The notes under the pieces are model-generated. The model was not told where the DNA came from, searched no databases, and saw nothing but the letters and a program-made list of their open reading frames with translations. The translations under genes were made by a program, and so were the position numbers. DNA of 64,000 nt from Bursaphelenchus xylophilus (lineage: Eukaryota > Nematoda > Chromadorea > Rhabditida > Aphelenchoididae), in contig CAJFCV020000002.1 in NCBI GenBank assembly GCA_904066235.2, positions 806,001-870,000 on the forward strand. Reading direction: 5' to 3'. Shown piece after piece: positions 24,343 through 34,107 of this stretch; positions within the stretch are counted from its first letter, which is position 1; each line of letters starts with the position of its first letter.

Positions 24343-27300
24343 ATGAACACCAAAAGTTGTCTTCTCTTTTCTCTAATTGCTAGCTTGTGTAACGGTGCCA
24401 ATATTTTATTCTACAACTCGGCGAGGGTCGGCCAATCTCACATGTTCTTTATGGGCAGATTGGCCGACTGGCTGGTAGAAGCCGGACATAATGTGGTAGG
24501 TTCTGTAGTTGTTGGAGGAATGAATAGTGTTGTCGGAAGGGATCGAATCGGTCCGTTTTTAATTTGCTTACAATTAGCCTAGGCTTTTTGTCATTTATAT
24601 ATGTTCATGTGGAAGACCAGTATAGTCTAATACAGTGGAGGACCCGATCCAGTGGCAAAAAACCTACCATTTTGCATCCGGGAAGTATCAAGAATGTGGA
24701 AAAATACCTCCCTTTCCAAATGAAGAAAACCTTCGATATAAACGCTTGAGGGAAAGGGAAGTTTCTTCAAAACGAATTTTTTTTTGCTTGGAGAGGGAAG
24801 CATTTTGCCACATTTTTGGTGCTTCCCGGACGCAAAATGGCACGTTTTTTGCCACTGGATCAGGTCCCCCACTGTACAAAAAAACCTGCGCTATTATGAA
24901 TTCAGGACGTCTAATTAGTTTTTCTCTTCATCATCTATACGTTGGGGATCTCACCGTGGCGATATCAAAAAATTGATTCTCCTAGTATTCCACAATGCCT
25001 GGTTTACTCGTTTATCGCAATTTTTCAGACATTCTATCAACAAGATCTCCTTGAAAATTCCAGTAACACCGGAACAAAATTAGCGCATACAGTTGTGCGT
25101 CAAAAAATCCCCTTGGAAAGGGATGACGTCGGTCAGTCGATATATTGGTTGCCGTTTGATGAGGCCACTTTTAAGGTAATTCTTTATTCATACCCCTGCA
25201 AATTTAAATACTGTATTTTACACTTACTCTTCAGTTCATGAAAAACTATGGCTATCTTCAAGGAGTGGCTTGTGAATGTAAGCGTTTTGAAAAAAGGCTT
25301 TGCAAATATACCTCAACGAATCTTATAACCTACAGCGACTTTGTTTTAGCTCAACTCCAAGACCCTGAATTGGCAAAAAGGCTAAAAAATGAGAAATACG
25401 ACTTTGCTGTTATTGAATATTTTGATTTTTGCTCGTATGCGATGCTGGAGAAAGCGGGAATTAAGAAATATGCTACAACTTCCGCTTTGATTCCATCGAA
25501 TTCAATTCCAATAGCGTTGGGAGTCCCAGCTGGATTGGGTGTTATTCCAGGTGAGCTCTTATTTACAGTACACCACACACATTACAGTATGCTAACAAGG
25601 AAAGTACTTTTATGGGGTATGGAGTTACAGATCGAGAAATATCTCAAAAAAATCGCAAAATATTTCTGCCTCAGAATATGTAAAAACTAGCTGCCCAATT
25701 ATAGTTTGTAATGGCGAAAAAATCCTCACAAGGGCTCGGCAAAACCTCGTCCCTTGGTTTTATCTTGAGGCATATACCATTCGAAACAGGGTAAAAAACT
25801 GGTCTACGGCCACCTTGAATTAGCTGTTATTATTCACTTACGCGCTGGCTAGCGCATTTGTGTGGTGTTGCGAGAAAAGTTCTGATGTTTTTTCGTCCTT
25901 ACAAGCCAAAGTTCGGCAGCTAGTTTTTACATATTCTAAATCATAAAAAATTTTGCGATTTTTTCGATATATGTCTGGACCTGTAACTCCCTATCCGATA
26001 GAAGTACCTTCCTTGTAAAACAGCAAAGACATTCAAGATTTTTTATCATTACAGCTTGGCTTGACATTCTCAGCGAGACCCCCACATTTTACGAACGTCT
26101 GCTCGCCATGTACAACCATATCCGCGGCCTTTTCCGCCTGTCCAAAGCCGCAAGCGGCAGACAAATCCAAGCGATCAAGAAATACCACGATCCCCATTTC
26201 AATGCGCTTCACAAAATTGCCGGCAGCTCTTACATTTTCGTCAATATTGATGAGCATCTCACCTTCCAGCAACCAATATCTCCAAAAATGATTTTCCTCG
26301 GAAGCTCAGACGTCAAGAAGCAGCCTGAGGCGTTGAGTTCGGATTTCAAAAACATCGTGGACAGTGCAGAACAAGGAGTTGTTGTTATTTCCCTAGGTTC
26401 CACGGTAAAAAGTTCTGAGATGCCGTTGCCTTTGAAGGACGCGCTTGTGGAGACGGTGAAGAGCTTCCCCGATGTAAGCTTCATTTGGAAATACGAGATT
26501 GTTGATGAGGTTGGAGCGAATCTCACGAATCTGTACAAGAGAAAATGGATCCCTCAGCATGAGTTGTTCGGTAAGGAGCGGCTTTTTAAAAATAACAAAT
26601 ACCTATCGATGTATTAAAATATATCGGTGGGTATTTGTTATTTCTTAACATACAGAAGGGGACCTGATCCAGTAGCAAAAAACGTACTATAGTGCATCCA
26701 GGAAATATCAAAAATGTGGCAAAATGCTTCCCTCTCCAAGTGAAAAAACTCCGATTTCGGCCGCTCTTTTTGTGAGAGAAAGAGCGCGCCCTTCAAAACG
26801 AAGTTTTTTCACTTGGAGAAGGAAGCATTTTGCCACATTTTTGATGCTTCTCGGATGCAAAATGGTATGTTTTTTGCCACTGGATCAGGTCCGCGACTGT
26901 AAGCACAACGCCTATTTTGGCCAAATTAGAAGGTATAACATTCTCTCCAAATTTCAGCCAATCCCCGAGTACTTGCGTTTGTAACACATGGCGGATTAAA
27001 CAGTTTAAGTGAGACGGCCGAAATGGGCGTCCCAGCAATTTGCCTGCCTCTTTGTAATGACCAAGCACAGAACTGCCAAGCTCTTCAAGCTCATGGGATT
27101 GCAATTATGATCGGGAAAAATTGTGATGCCCGAGTCTTGAAACAAGCGCTGGAAAAGGTGTTGAATGATGAAAGGTCAGTAAATACAGAAATAGTGGATG
27201 CCCACAGTAGTCTAATATATCTTCGACACCGCTTCTGAATAACTGAAAAATTATTTTTCCAGTGTCCGCCAGAAAGCCAAGAACATGGCGGATCTCATAA

Positions 27301-27557
27301 GTCACAAGCCGTTCTCTGCTAAAGAAAGATTCGTCCGGTATATTGACCATGCCATTAAGTTTGATGTTGCCGAAGCGTTGGACATCAAGAGTAGAAATCA
27401 TGGGCTTATCAGGGCTCATAATCTGGATTATCTATTATATTTCTCTGTGCTCTTGTTCGCCGTTCTCTCAGTAGTTTACCACTCCGTCAAGTTGACACTG
27501 CGCTTGTTCTGGAGGGTATTACTGTCTAGATTGGTAACGAAAACGAAGATTGAGTAG
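24343..27557 (+). CDS. UDP-glycosyltransferase A (UGT family, 7 exons)
   Basis: Transfers a sugar from a UDP-sugar to small lipophilic acceptors in the ER lumen (family knowledge). Exons 24343-24495, 25029-25175, 25235-25277, 25350-25550, 26055-26570, 26958-27174 and 27263-27557 join in frame to 523 residues. Seen: signal peptide 1-18; QSH with the catalytic-type His33; donor-binding region around residues 361-380 (FVTHGGLNSLSETAEMGVP); membrane helix about 482-501; tail KTKIE, a KxKxx ER-retrieval motif. It heads a same-strand array of three paralogues. Compared with B and C it has one extra intron (24496-25028), and its introns are swollen by two MITEs and a family B foldback. Its N-terminal half is the most diverged: residues 50-100 differ strongly from B and C. 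Substrate specificity cannot be told. Confidence 0.92.
24633..24874. mobile_element. palindromic TA-type MITE, copy 9, in UGT A intron 1
   Basis: Begins CAGTGGAGGACCCGATCC after TA and ends GGATCAGGTCCCCCACTG before TA. It occupies nearly half of the 533 bp first intron, an intron that UGT genes B and C do not have. Confidence 0.9.
25595..26016. mobile_element. foldback repeat, family B, in UGT A intron 4
   Basis: Termini ACAAGGAAAGTACTTTT and GAAGTACCTTCCTTGT are inverted complements. Inner arms GTATGGAGTTACAG, AATATGTAAAAACTAGCTGC and their complements follow. It fills 422 of 504 bp of the intron; the homologous introns in B and C are 72 and 150 bp. No clear target duplication was found. 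Confidence 0.8.
26653..26899. mobile_element. palindromic TA-type MITE, copy 10, in UGT A intron 5
   Basis: Begins CAGAAGGGGACCTGATCC after TA and ends GGATCAGGTCCGCGACTG before TA. It interrupts the intron between the exon ending at the donor-site helix and the exon with the UGT signature. Confidence 0.9.
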
Positions 27558-28858
27558 ATGTATATAATCTAGAGAAATATTTGAGCCACATGGGCAAGGT
27601 CTTTGACTTTATTATTTATATGGATCTAGTGTCTTCCTCGTATATTTTCCTATCAATCGGCATCTTTGGTCACCTGAAATTGAAAGAGTATCATCTTCCA
27701 TTTATAAACTCCTTCAAATTCCCTTGCCAAGGGCAAAAACTACTTTCAGATAAGAACCGCATTCCGAGGCTAAATATTTGAGGTTAATAACGTGTGTGTT
27801 GGTTGTATGTGCGTAATAGCCTCAAGATAAGAGGGTCAAATCGCGACATGATTGAAGCTTGCTTTCTACTTATCTTGATAAAAAAGTAAAAATTTTCTAT
27901 TTCAAGTCGCTCAGAACATAATCAACCTTAAGTTTGCGACTGCAAAAAATAGCAGGAAAACTTTGGCAAAAAGCGCTCTGTTGCGTTGAAAGTCGCACGG
28001 ACAGAGCGCTTACTTGAGACTGATACGATAGATTATGACGCCCACAAAAAAGAACGCAAAGTACATATGAATTAATGATATTCGCAAAAATGTACGGCTA
28101 AAAATACTGTTATCAGCGAGACGAAGTATCAGACGGAATGATGTCGTTAGGTGCAACAAAAGACAAAGTCCATACAAAAAAAATCTTGAAGTTAAGGATA
28201 AGCCTTTCAGACGTGGGCGTCGTCTAACGGTCGTATGTTTCAACTTGTGTTCTAGCATTTAAAGAAAGAGAATCGAACCAGCGAATGCTGTCGAAGTTTT
28301 AAGACTATCATTCAAACACATCACACAGTATTCATTTCGAGTCCTGTACATATCGCTGACCATCAGGTGGTCCCTCGAGCACAAGAAATAACCATCTGTG
28401 ATAATTTTAAGAGCAGAGTGTCCGCTTTGTGACCCCAAATGATAAAAATTTTGGGTGCCTTGATCAACAAAATATAATGTTATTACATCATCTTTGGGGG
28501 AAACTTATAATCAACGCCTCACGTACTGTAAATCAGTAACAAATTACACCAGAATTTCATGTAAAACTCAGATTTGCTTGAAATTCTGACTATGCACTCC
28601 CTCAACTGACCTTCGACATCTACAACGCTTTGAAACTACACAAAAGAACTCAAAGGACGCCAAAAGTTTAGTTAACCCTTCAAAAACGTCTGCAACTTCA
28701 ACGAATAAATTTTTTGCGCTTTGAGCTCCTCGATACAAGACAGACAGTATTTCTCGAAAAAATACGTGTATCACAAGACTATACAAGTCTGGGTTCAAAC
28801 GTCAAGGCTCATACGAGTAAATGTTCACTTTAGAAAAATCTTGTCTCGAATCGAGTCT
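27558..28858. other. intergenic between UGT A and B
   Basis: No supportable exon. Additional GATA cores occur near 27830 (AAGATAAGAGG) and 27870 (TTATCTTGATAA, a palindromic pair). They may add to regulation of the array; that is inference. A minus-strand open frame at 28010-28258 is hydrophobic but has no other support. Confidence 0.45.
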
Positions 28859-28865
28859 TGATAAG
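28859..28865 (+). promoter_or_regulatory. GATA-type site upstream of UGT gene B
   Basis: TGATAAG lies 102 bp before the chosen ATG at 28961, at almost the same distance as in gene C. It would fit an intestinal GATA factor site; not tested. Confidence 0.5.
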
Positions 28866-28960
28866 AGCCCTTTTTAAGACCAATTCTTCTCTTCGTCCTT
28901 GATTCATTGAATCCAAATACCGGAATTCCAGCAAATTTCTAAAATTTGGACACCGTAACC

Positions 28961-30865
28961 ATGAACTTTCACAGTATCTTTGGATTACTGATGCTATTAA
29001 CCACCACTAGCGCCCACAATATTTTGATTTACAATTCGGCGCGCATTGGCCAATCACACATTTTCTTTATGGGAAAATTGGCCGATTGGCTTGTGGAAGC
29101 CGGCCATAATGTCACGTTTTATCAACAACACGTCTCCGATCTTACAAACAAAGTCGGAACTAGGCTAGCGAGAACTGTCGTGCGTCCAAAGCCTAATATT
29201 TCGGTTGCCACTGACCCAGGACAAGATCAGTTTTGGAAACCAACGGCATTAGCAAATGCAGCGGTAAGTAAGGGTCGAATTAAAAGGGGAACACCGTATT
29301 AGCAAAATAAGCTGACACAGAGTCCTTCGAGAGCAAAAATCTTTGTTCCTTCAAGAGTAAAAACCTATTTTCAGTTCTTGCGCTACTTCGGCGCACTTCA
29401 AGGCCAAGCTTGTCGGGGTAAGTCCACACCTTTCAATCAAAATGTAATATTTTTCTTTTACGACTACATTTTTGAATTTAGCTCAACTACTGGACCCCAC
29501 ACTCCCAGAACAACTCCGCGATGAGAAATACGACTTTGCTCTTCTCGAATACTTTGATCAATGCGGGTATGCGCTACTAGAGAAAGCTGGAATCAAGAAA
29601 TACGCAAGTTTATCGGCGTTCATGCCTCCCGCACCACTCTATGGAGCTCTAGGTTTGCCACTCGGAATTGGTGTTGTACCATGTAAGTTGATTAATTTTC
29701 TTGTAACAGAACTACCTATTATGCCACAAAAAGATTAATCTCCACCATTTTCAGCCTGGAGCGACAAACTCAGCTCGAATCCGACCTTTTCCGAACGACT
29801 TCGAGCCTTGGTCAACCATCTACTGCAAATCATTTACGCTGGAAAAATTACGAACCCTTCGTTGTCTGTTATCCAAGATCTCCACGACAAAAACTTCAAC
29901 CATCTCGAGAAAATCTCAAGAAGTTCCTATATCTTCACAAATGTCGATGAGCATCTCACATTTCAACATGCAACCTCATCCAAATTGATCTTCATCGGCG
30001 GATCTGATATGAAAAATCATAAACCAAAGCCACTTCCCTCAGACTTCCAAAAAATAGTCGATAATTCGAAGCGCGGAGTTGTCCTAGTTTCCTTCGGAAC
30101 CGTGACAATGGCTTACAAGATGCCCCAGGAAAAGAAGGAGGCGTTTGAGGAGTTGTTCAAAAGAAACTCTGACATTGATTTCATTTGGAAGTACGAAGTT
30201 GAAGACGACGTAGCCGCTAATTTGACTAATGTCCACAAAAGGAAATGGATGCCTCAACACGACTTGTTGGGTAAGCTAGTTTCCTTGTTAATAACCCTTG
30301 GTTTTTAGCGAATCCCCGAACTCTCGCATTTATCACCCATGGTGGGCTCAACAGTCTCAGCGAGACAGCCGAAATGGGAGTGCCAACAATTTGCGTCCCA
30401 TTCTTCGCTGATCAAGTCCCCAACTGCCAAGCCGCCCAATACCATGGGATTTCAATCCCACTTGACAAAATCAGTCTAAATGCGGCTCACTTGGACGGTG
30501 CGTTGGGAAAACTGCTAGCGGATCCAATGTAAGGGTTAAAACCAACACTTTCTCACCAAAAATGCCATTTCAGTTATCGCCAACGAGCTCAGGACATGGC
30601 CGATCTCATGAACAACAAGCCATTCTCACCTAGGGAGCGGTTCGTGCGTTATGTGGAGCATGCGATAAAATACAATGTCCACGAAGCCTTGGACTTGCCA
30701 GTTCGAACTCAAGGATTTATTAAATCGCATAATATTGATTTTATCCTATTTTTCGCCACAGTTCTCTTGTTGTCTTTCGTTGCACTTTACTACAGTGTAC
30801 TTTATACTGTAAAACTGCAACTCAACATTGTAAATAACTTTATTAGTAAGACAAAAACCGCATAG
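28961..30865 (+). CDS. UDP-glycosyltransferase B (UGT family, 6 exons)
   Basis: Same enzyme family and expected ER-lumen role as its neighbours. Exons 28961-29263, 29375-29417, 29482-29682, 29755-30270, 30309-30528 and 30574-30865 give 524 residues. The ATG at 28961 (MNFHSIFGLL) is chosen because it matches gene C; an upstream in-frame codon at 28946 would add five residues before a good signal peptide. Seen: signal peptide about 1-18, QSH with His33, TFYQQHVSDL, ITHGGLNSLSETAEMGVP signature, C-terminal membrane helix and KTKTA tail (KxKxx). It is the most compact member: introns are 111, 64, 72, 38 and 45 bp and carry no repeats. Exon 4 shares long near-identical DNA blocks with gene C, including 50 bp without a mismatch, suggesting recent duplication or gene conversion. 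Confidence 0.93.
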
Positions 30866-31097
30866 CTTTATGCTGTAAATTAGTAATTTGTTATCGTTGT
30901 TTTTGAGATAAATGTAAAATATCTCTTCATTTTCTTCATTCGCATGCTGTGATTGACAGAGAAAGTGCAAGGCACATAAACAATCAAAATAGCATCAACC
31001 TTGGAGTTTGCGCTTTGTGATCCCCGCTAAAACTGTTATTTCCCTAGTTGTATCTTATCCCAACTGATGAAACACACACGTTAAAATCACATTTCTC
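30866..31097. other. intergenic between UGT B and C
   Basis: Short AT-rich spacer. AATAAA-like words are not prominent. No repeat seen. Confidence 0.4.
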
Positions 31098-31170
31098 TCG
31101 GAAATCGGAATTGAACGCCGTGATTACTGTAACCACAATTTTTCTAGCCTACTGCGCTAACTGCTCCCTA
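31098..31170 (-). pseudogene. tRNA-like sequence (A and B boxes, degenerate)
   Basis: On the minus strand an A-box TAGCGCAGTAGG (31148-31159) is followed 31 nt later by a B-box GTTCAATTCC (31107-31116). Between them GTGGT and ATCAC can form a five-pair anticodon stem around a seven-base loop with CAG. Position 33 would be A instead of U, and the acceptor and T stems do not pair well. This points to a tRNA-derived relic and not a working tRNA; it could also be chance or a SINE fragment. Confidence 0.35.
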
Positions 31171-31414
31171 CACTTTAAAGTCGCGATTAGCCTTTGAATT
31201 TATCGGTGTCGTGTGCGACCGGTTCTAAAACAGACAAAAAATTTGGAGAAGCACATGAAATCAATTGAAAATTTCGGAGTCTGCTCCAATTTTCTGTGTT
31301 TTGTGGGATCAAGCGCGTCACAAATCAGGACTACAAGTTATAAAAGCGGGAGATCACAGCGGAAAAACGTACGACGAACTTTTGTCATCAACAACATTCG
31401 TGTTGACCGCGAAT

Positions 31415-31421
31415 TGATAAG
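31415..31421 (+). promoter_or_regulatory. GATA-type site upstream of UGT gene C
   Basis: TGATAAG lies 101 bp before the ATG at 31516, matching the spacing in gene B (102 bp). Functional role inferred. Confidence 0.5.
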
Positions 31422-31515
31422 GAAGCTTCGAAAGAGCAATTATTTCATTCGTTCTTTAAAAATTGGAGTGCACGCTTCTTTGCATCCACCTTATAAAATT
31501 TTGGGCTCAACGGCA

Positions 31516-33848
31516 ATGAATTTTACCAATATTTTTGCACTACTATTCCTTTTAACTACATCTGATGCCCACAATATTTTATTCTACAGTTCGGCACGCA
31601 TCGCCCAATCCCATATTTTCTTTATGGGAAAATTGGCCGACTGGCTCGTCGAGGCTGGCCATAATGTCACTTTTTATCAGCAACACGTCACTGATCATAC
31701 GAATCAAGTCGGCACTAAGCTAGCGAGGACTGTGGTGCGGCCGAAACCCAATATTACAGTGGATACGGACCCCGGGCAAGACATTTTTTGGAAACCAACG
31801 GCGCAGTCGAATACCGCGGTAAGTGCTTCTAAGTGCCACTTCTTTAGTTTCGCTATAACCTACAAAAGTTACTTATCAGTGAACTCTAAATATTTCTTTC
31901 AGTATCTAAAGCACTTCATATATCTTAGCAGCCAAGTTTGTCGATGTAAGTTTAAGCTTATTAAAATGCCACCTAATCTCAAATTGCAATGTAATTACCA
32001 TTGATTTCAGCTCAACTCGTCGACCCCCAACTCCCCGAACAACTACGCAGTGAGAAATATGACTTTGCGGTGCTTGAATTCATTGATCGGTGTGGCTATG
32101 CTATACTGGAAAAGGCGGGAATCGAGAAATATGCAACTTTGACAGCCTTTATGCCGTCTCGGCCAATTTACGCTGCTCTAGGACTTCCGCTAGGAATTGG
32201 ATTTGTGCCAGGTAAAAAAGTTGTCAAAGTATACTTTTATTACACCAGAGATACATTTACACAGGTTACTTGTTAAGTAATGATTTTCAGGACTGTACAT
32301 AACCTTGACGACGGTTAACCTTAACTATGGCTAATCAAACCTAAACCTATACATTTTTCAGACTGGACCAGCGAATTCAGCGCAATGCAAACCTACTCCG
32401 AGCGCCTTCAAGCATTCGCCAACCACCTATTAAACCTTGCCTTCATGGAAAAAGTCAAAACACTCCCCACAACAGCTGCCATTCAAGAGCTCCACGACAA
32501 GAACTTCAACGTTATCGAGAAAATCGCAAAGAGCTCCTACATCTTCACAAATGTCGATGAGCATCTTTCATTTCAACATCCAACCTCATCCAAACTAATC
32601 TTCATCGGCGGATCTGATATGAAAAATCATAAACCAAAGCCACTTCCTTCAGATTTCCAAAAAATAGTGGACAACTCGAAGCGAGGAGTTGTCCTAGTTT
32701 CCTTTGGAACAGTGACATTGGCTTACAAGATGCCTCAGGAAAAGAAGGAAGCATTTGAGGAGTTGTTCAAGAGAAACCCTGACATTGATTTCATCTGGAA
32801 ATACGAGGTGGAAGATGAAGTCGCAGCAAAGCTACCCAATGTCCATAAAAGGAAATGGATCCCTCAGCATGAATTGCTGGGTAAGTGCATTGGAAATAGC
32901 TGCTAAAAAAGTTGTTTTTTGCAAAAGGGCAAATATACAAGGGAGAATAGCACTTTTGATGTCGGGGTAAACCGAGTTTCTCTTTCAAACAATTCGAAGT
33001 TATCAACAGCTAACCTGTGTATACAGTGGCGCACCTGATCCAGTGGCAAAAAATTGCCATTTAGCATCCGTGAAGTACCAAAAAATGTAGCAAAATACCT
33101 TCCCTTCCACGTGAAAAAAACTCTGGTTTCAAAAGCGCGCCCGTTCTTTTTGTGAGGGAAAGGCGCCCTTCAAAACGGAGTTTTTTCACTTGGAGAGGGA
33201 GGTATTTTGCAACATTTTTTGTCGCTTCCCGAAAGCAAAATGGTACGTTTTTTGCCACTGGATCAGGTCCGTCATTGTACTTTCGCCATATTTTTCAGCC
33301 AATCCCCGAACTCTCGCTTTTATTACCCATGGTGGGCTCAACAGTCTCAGCGAGACAGCCGAAATGGGAGTTCCGACCATTTGTATCCCCTTGTTCGTCG
33401 ATCAAATCCCTAACTGCCAAGCCGCCCAATCTCATCGAATTTCAATCCCGTTGGATAAAATGAGCTTGAACGCTGCTGATTTGGACGAAGCGCTGCAAAA
33501 ACTTCTGGCAGACCCAAGGTAAGACGACGAACAACAATTTCTAATTAAGAAATCTTCAGTTATCGCCAGCGCGCTCAGAACATGGCCAACCTCATGAACA
33601 ACAAGCCCTTCTCACCACGCGAACGATTTGTGCGTTACGTCGAGCATGCTGTTAAATACGACGTACACGAAGTTTTGGATTTGCAAATTCGAACTGAAGG
33701 GTTTATCAAGTCCCACAATATCGATTTCATCTTATTTTTGGCCATAATCACTTTGCTATCATCAGTAGTGGTTTACTACAGTGTATTTTACACTGTAAAA
33801 CTGCTGCTAAAAGTTGTAATCATCGCGGGAAAGACAAAAACCGAATAA
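31516..33848 (+). CDS. UDP-glycosyltransferase C (UGT family, 6 exons)
   Basis: Third member of the array. Exons 31516-31818, 31903-31945, 32011-32211, 32362-32880, 33299-33518 and 33560-33848 give 524 residues; exons 1-3 and 5 have exactly the lengths found in gene B. The open frame extends upstream, but the ATG at 31516 (MNFTNIFALL) starts a clean signal peptide and matches gene B. Seen: His33 in QSH, the donor-binding signature (FITHGGLNSLSETAEMGVP), membrane helix near the end, and KTKTE tail fitting KxKxx ER retrieval. Exon 2 is diverged from B (YLKHFIYLSSQVC against FLRYFGALQGQAC). Intron 4 carries a MITE, inserted independently of the one in the same intron of gene A. Expected activity: conjugation of lipophilic acceptors; exact substrate unknown. 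Confidence 0.93.
33024..33277. mobile_element. palindromic TA-type MITE, copy 11, in UGT C intron 4
   Basis: Begins CAGTGGCGCACCTGATCC after TA and ends GGATCAGGTCCGTCATTG before TA. It lies 143 bp from the donor, whereas copy 10 lies 82 bp from the donor of the homologous UGT A intron. Confidence 0.9.
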
Positions 33849-34107
33849 CTTTTGTCGTACAATTAATATTTATTGTTTTTTTTTTGGAAAATAAAATGTA
33901 AAATACGTATTTTGTAAATAATTTTACCCGTACGTTTGCAATTGTCTCCCATTTCCCACGTTTTCAATTTTTTCTGCTGCAAAATTCAAATTTATGCAAA
34001 TTTAAAGACTTTAAAATGACAAAGCGACTGTTTCAATCGCATTGTCTCTCATTTCCCCTGGTCAGTCGCCGCTTTGACCGGTCGAATCTTCACCGAGAAC
34101 TCATTTG

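Noticed and set aside
28010..28258. Hydrophobic minus-strand open frame of 82 residues between UGT A and B
   Set aside because: No signal peptide, splice partner or family resemblance; AT-rich DNA often gives such hydrophobic frames.
31213..31515. In-frame extension upstream of the UGT C start
   Set aside because: It would place about 100 residues of unrelated sequence before a clear signal peptide. Gene B supports the start at 31516.
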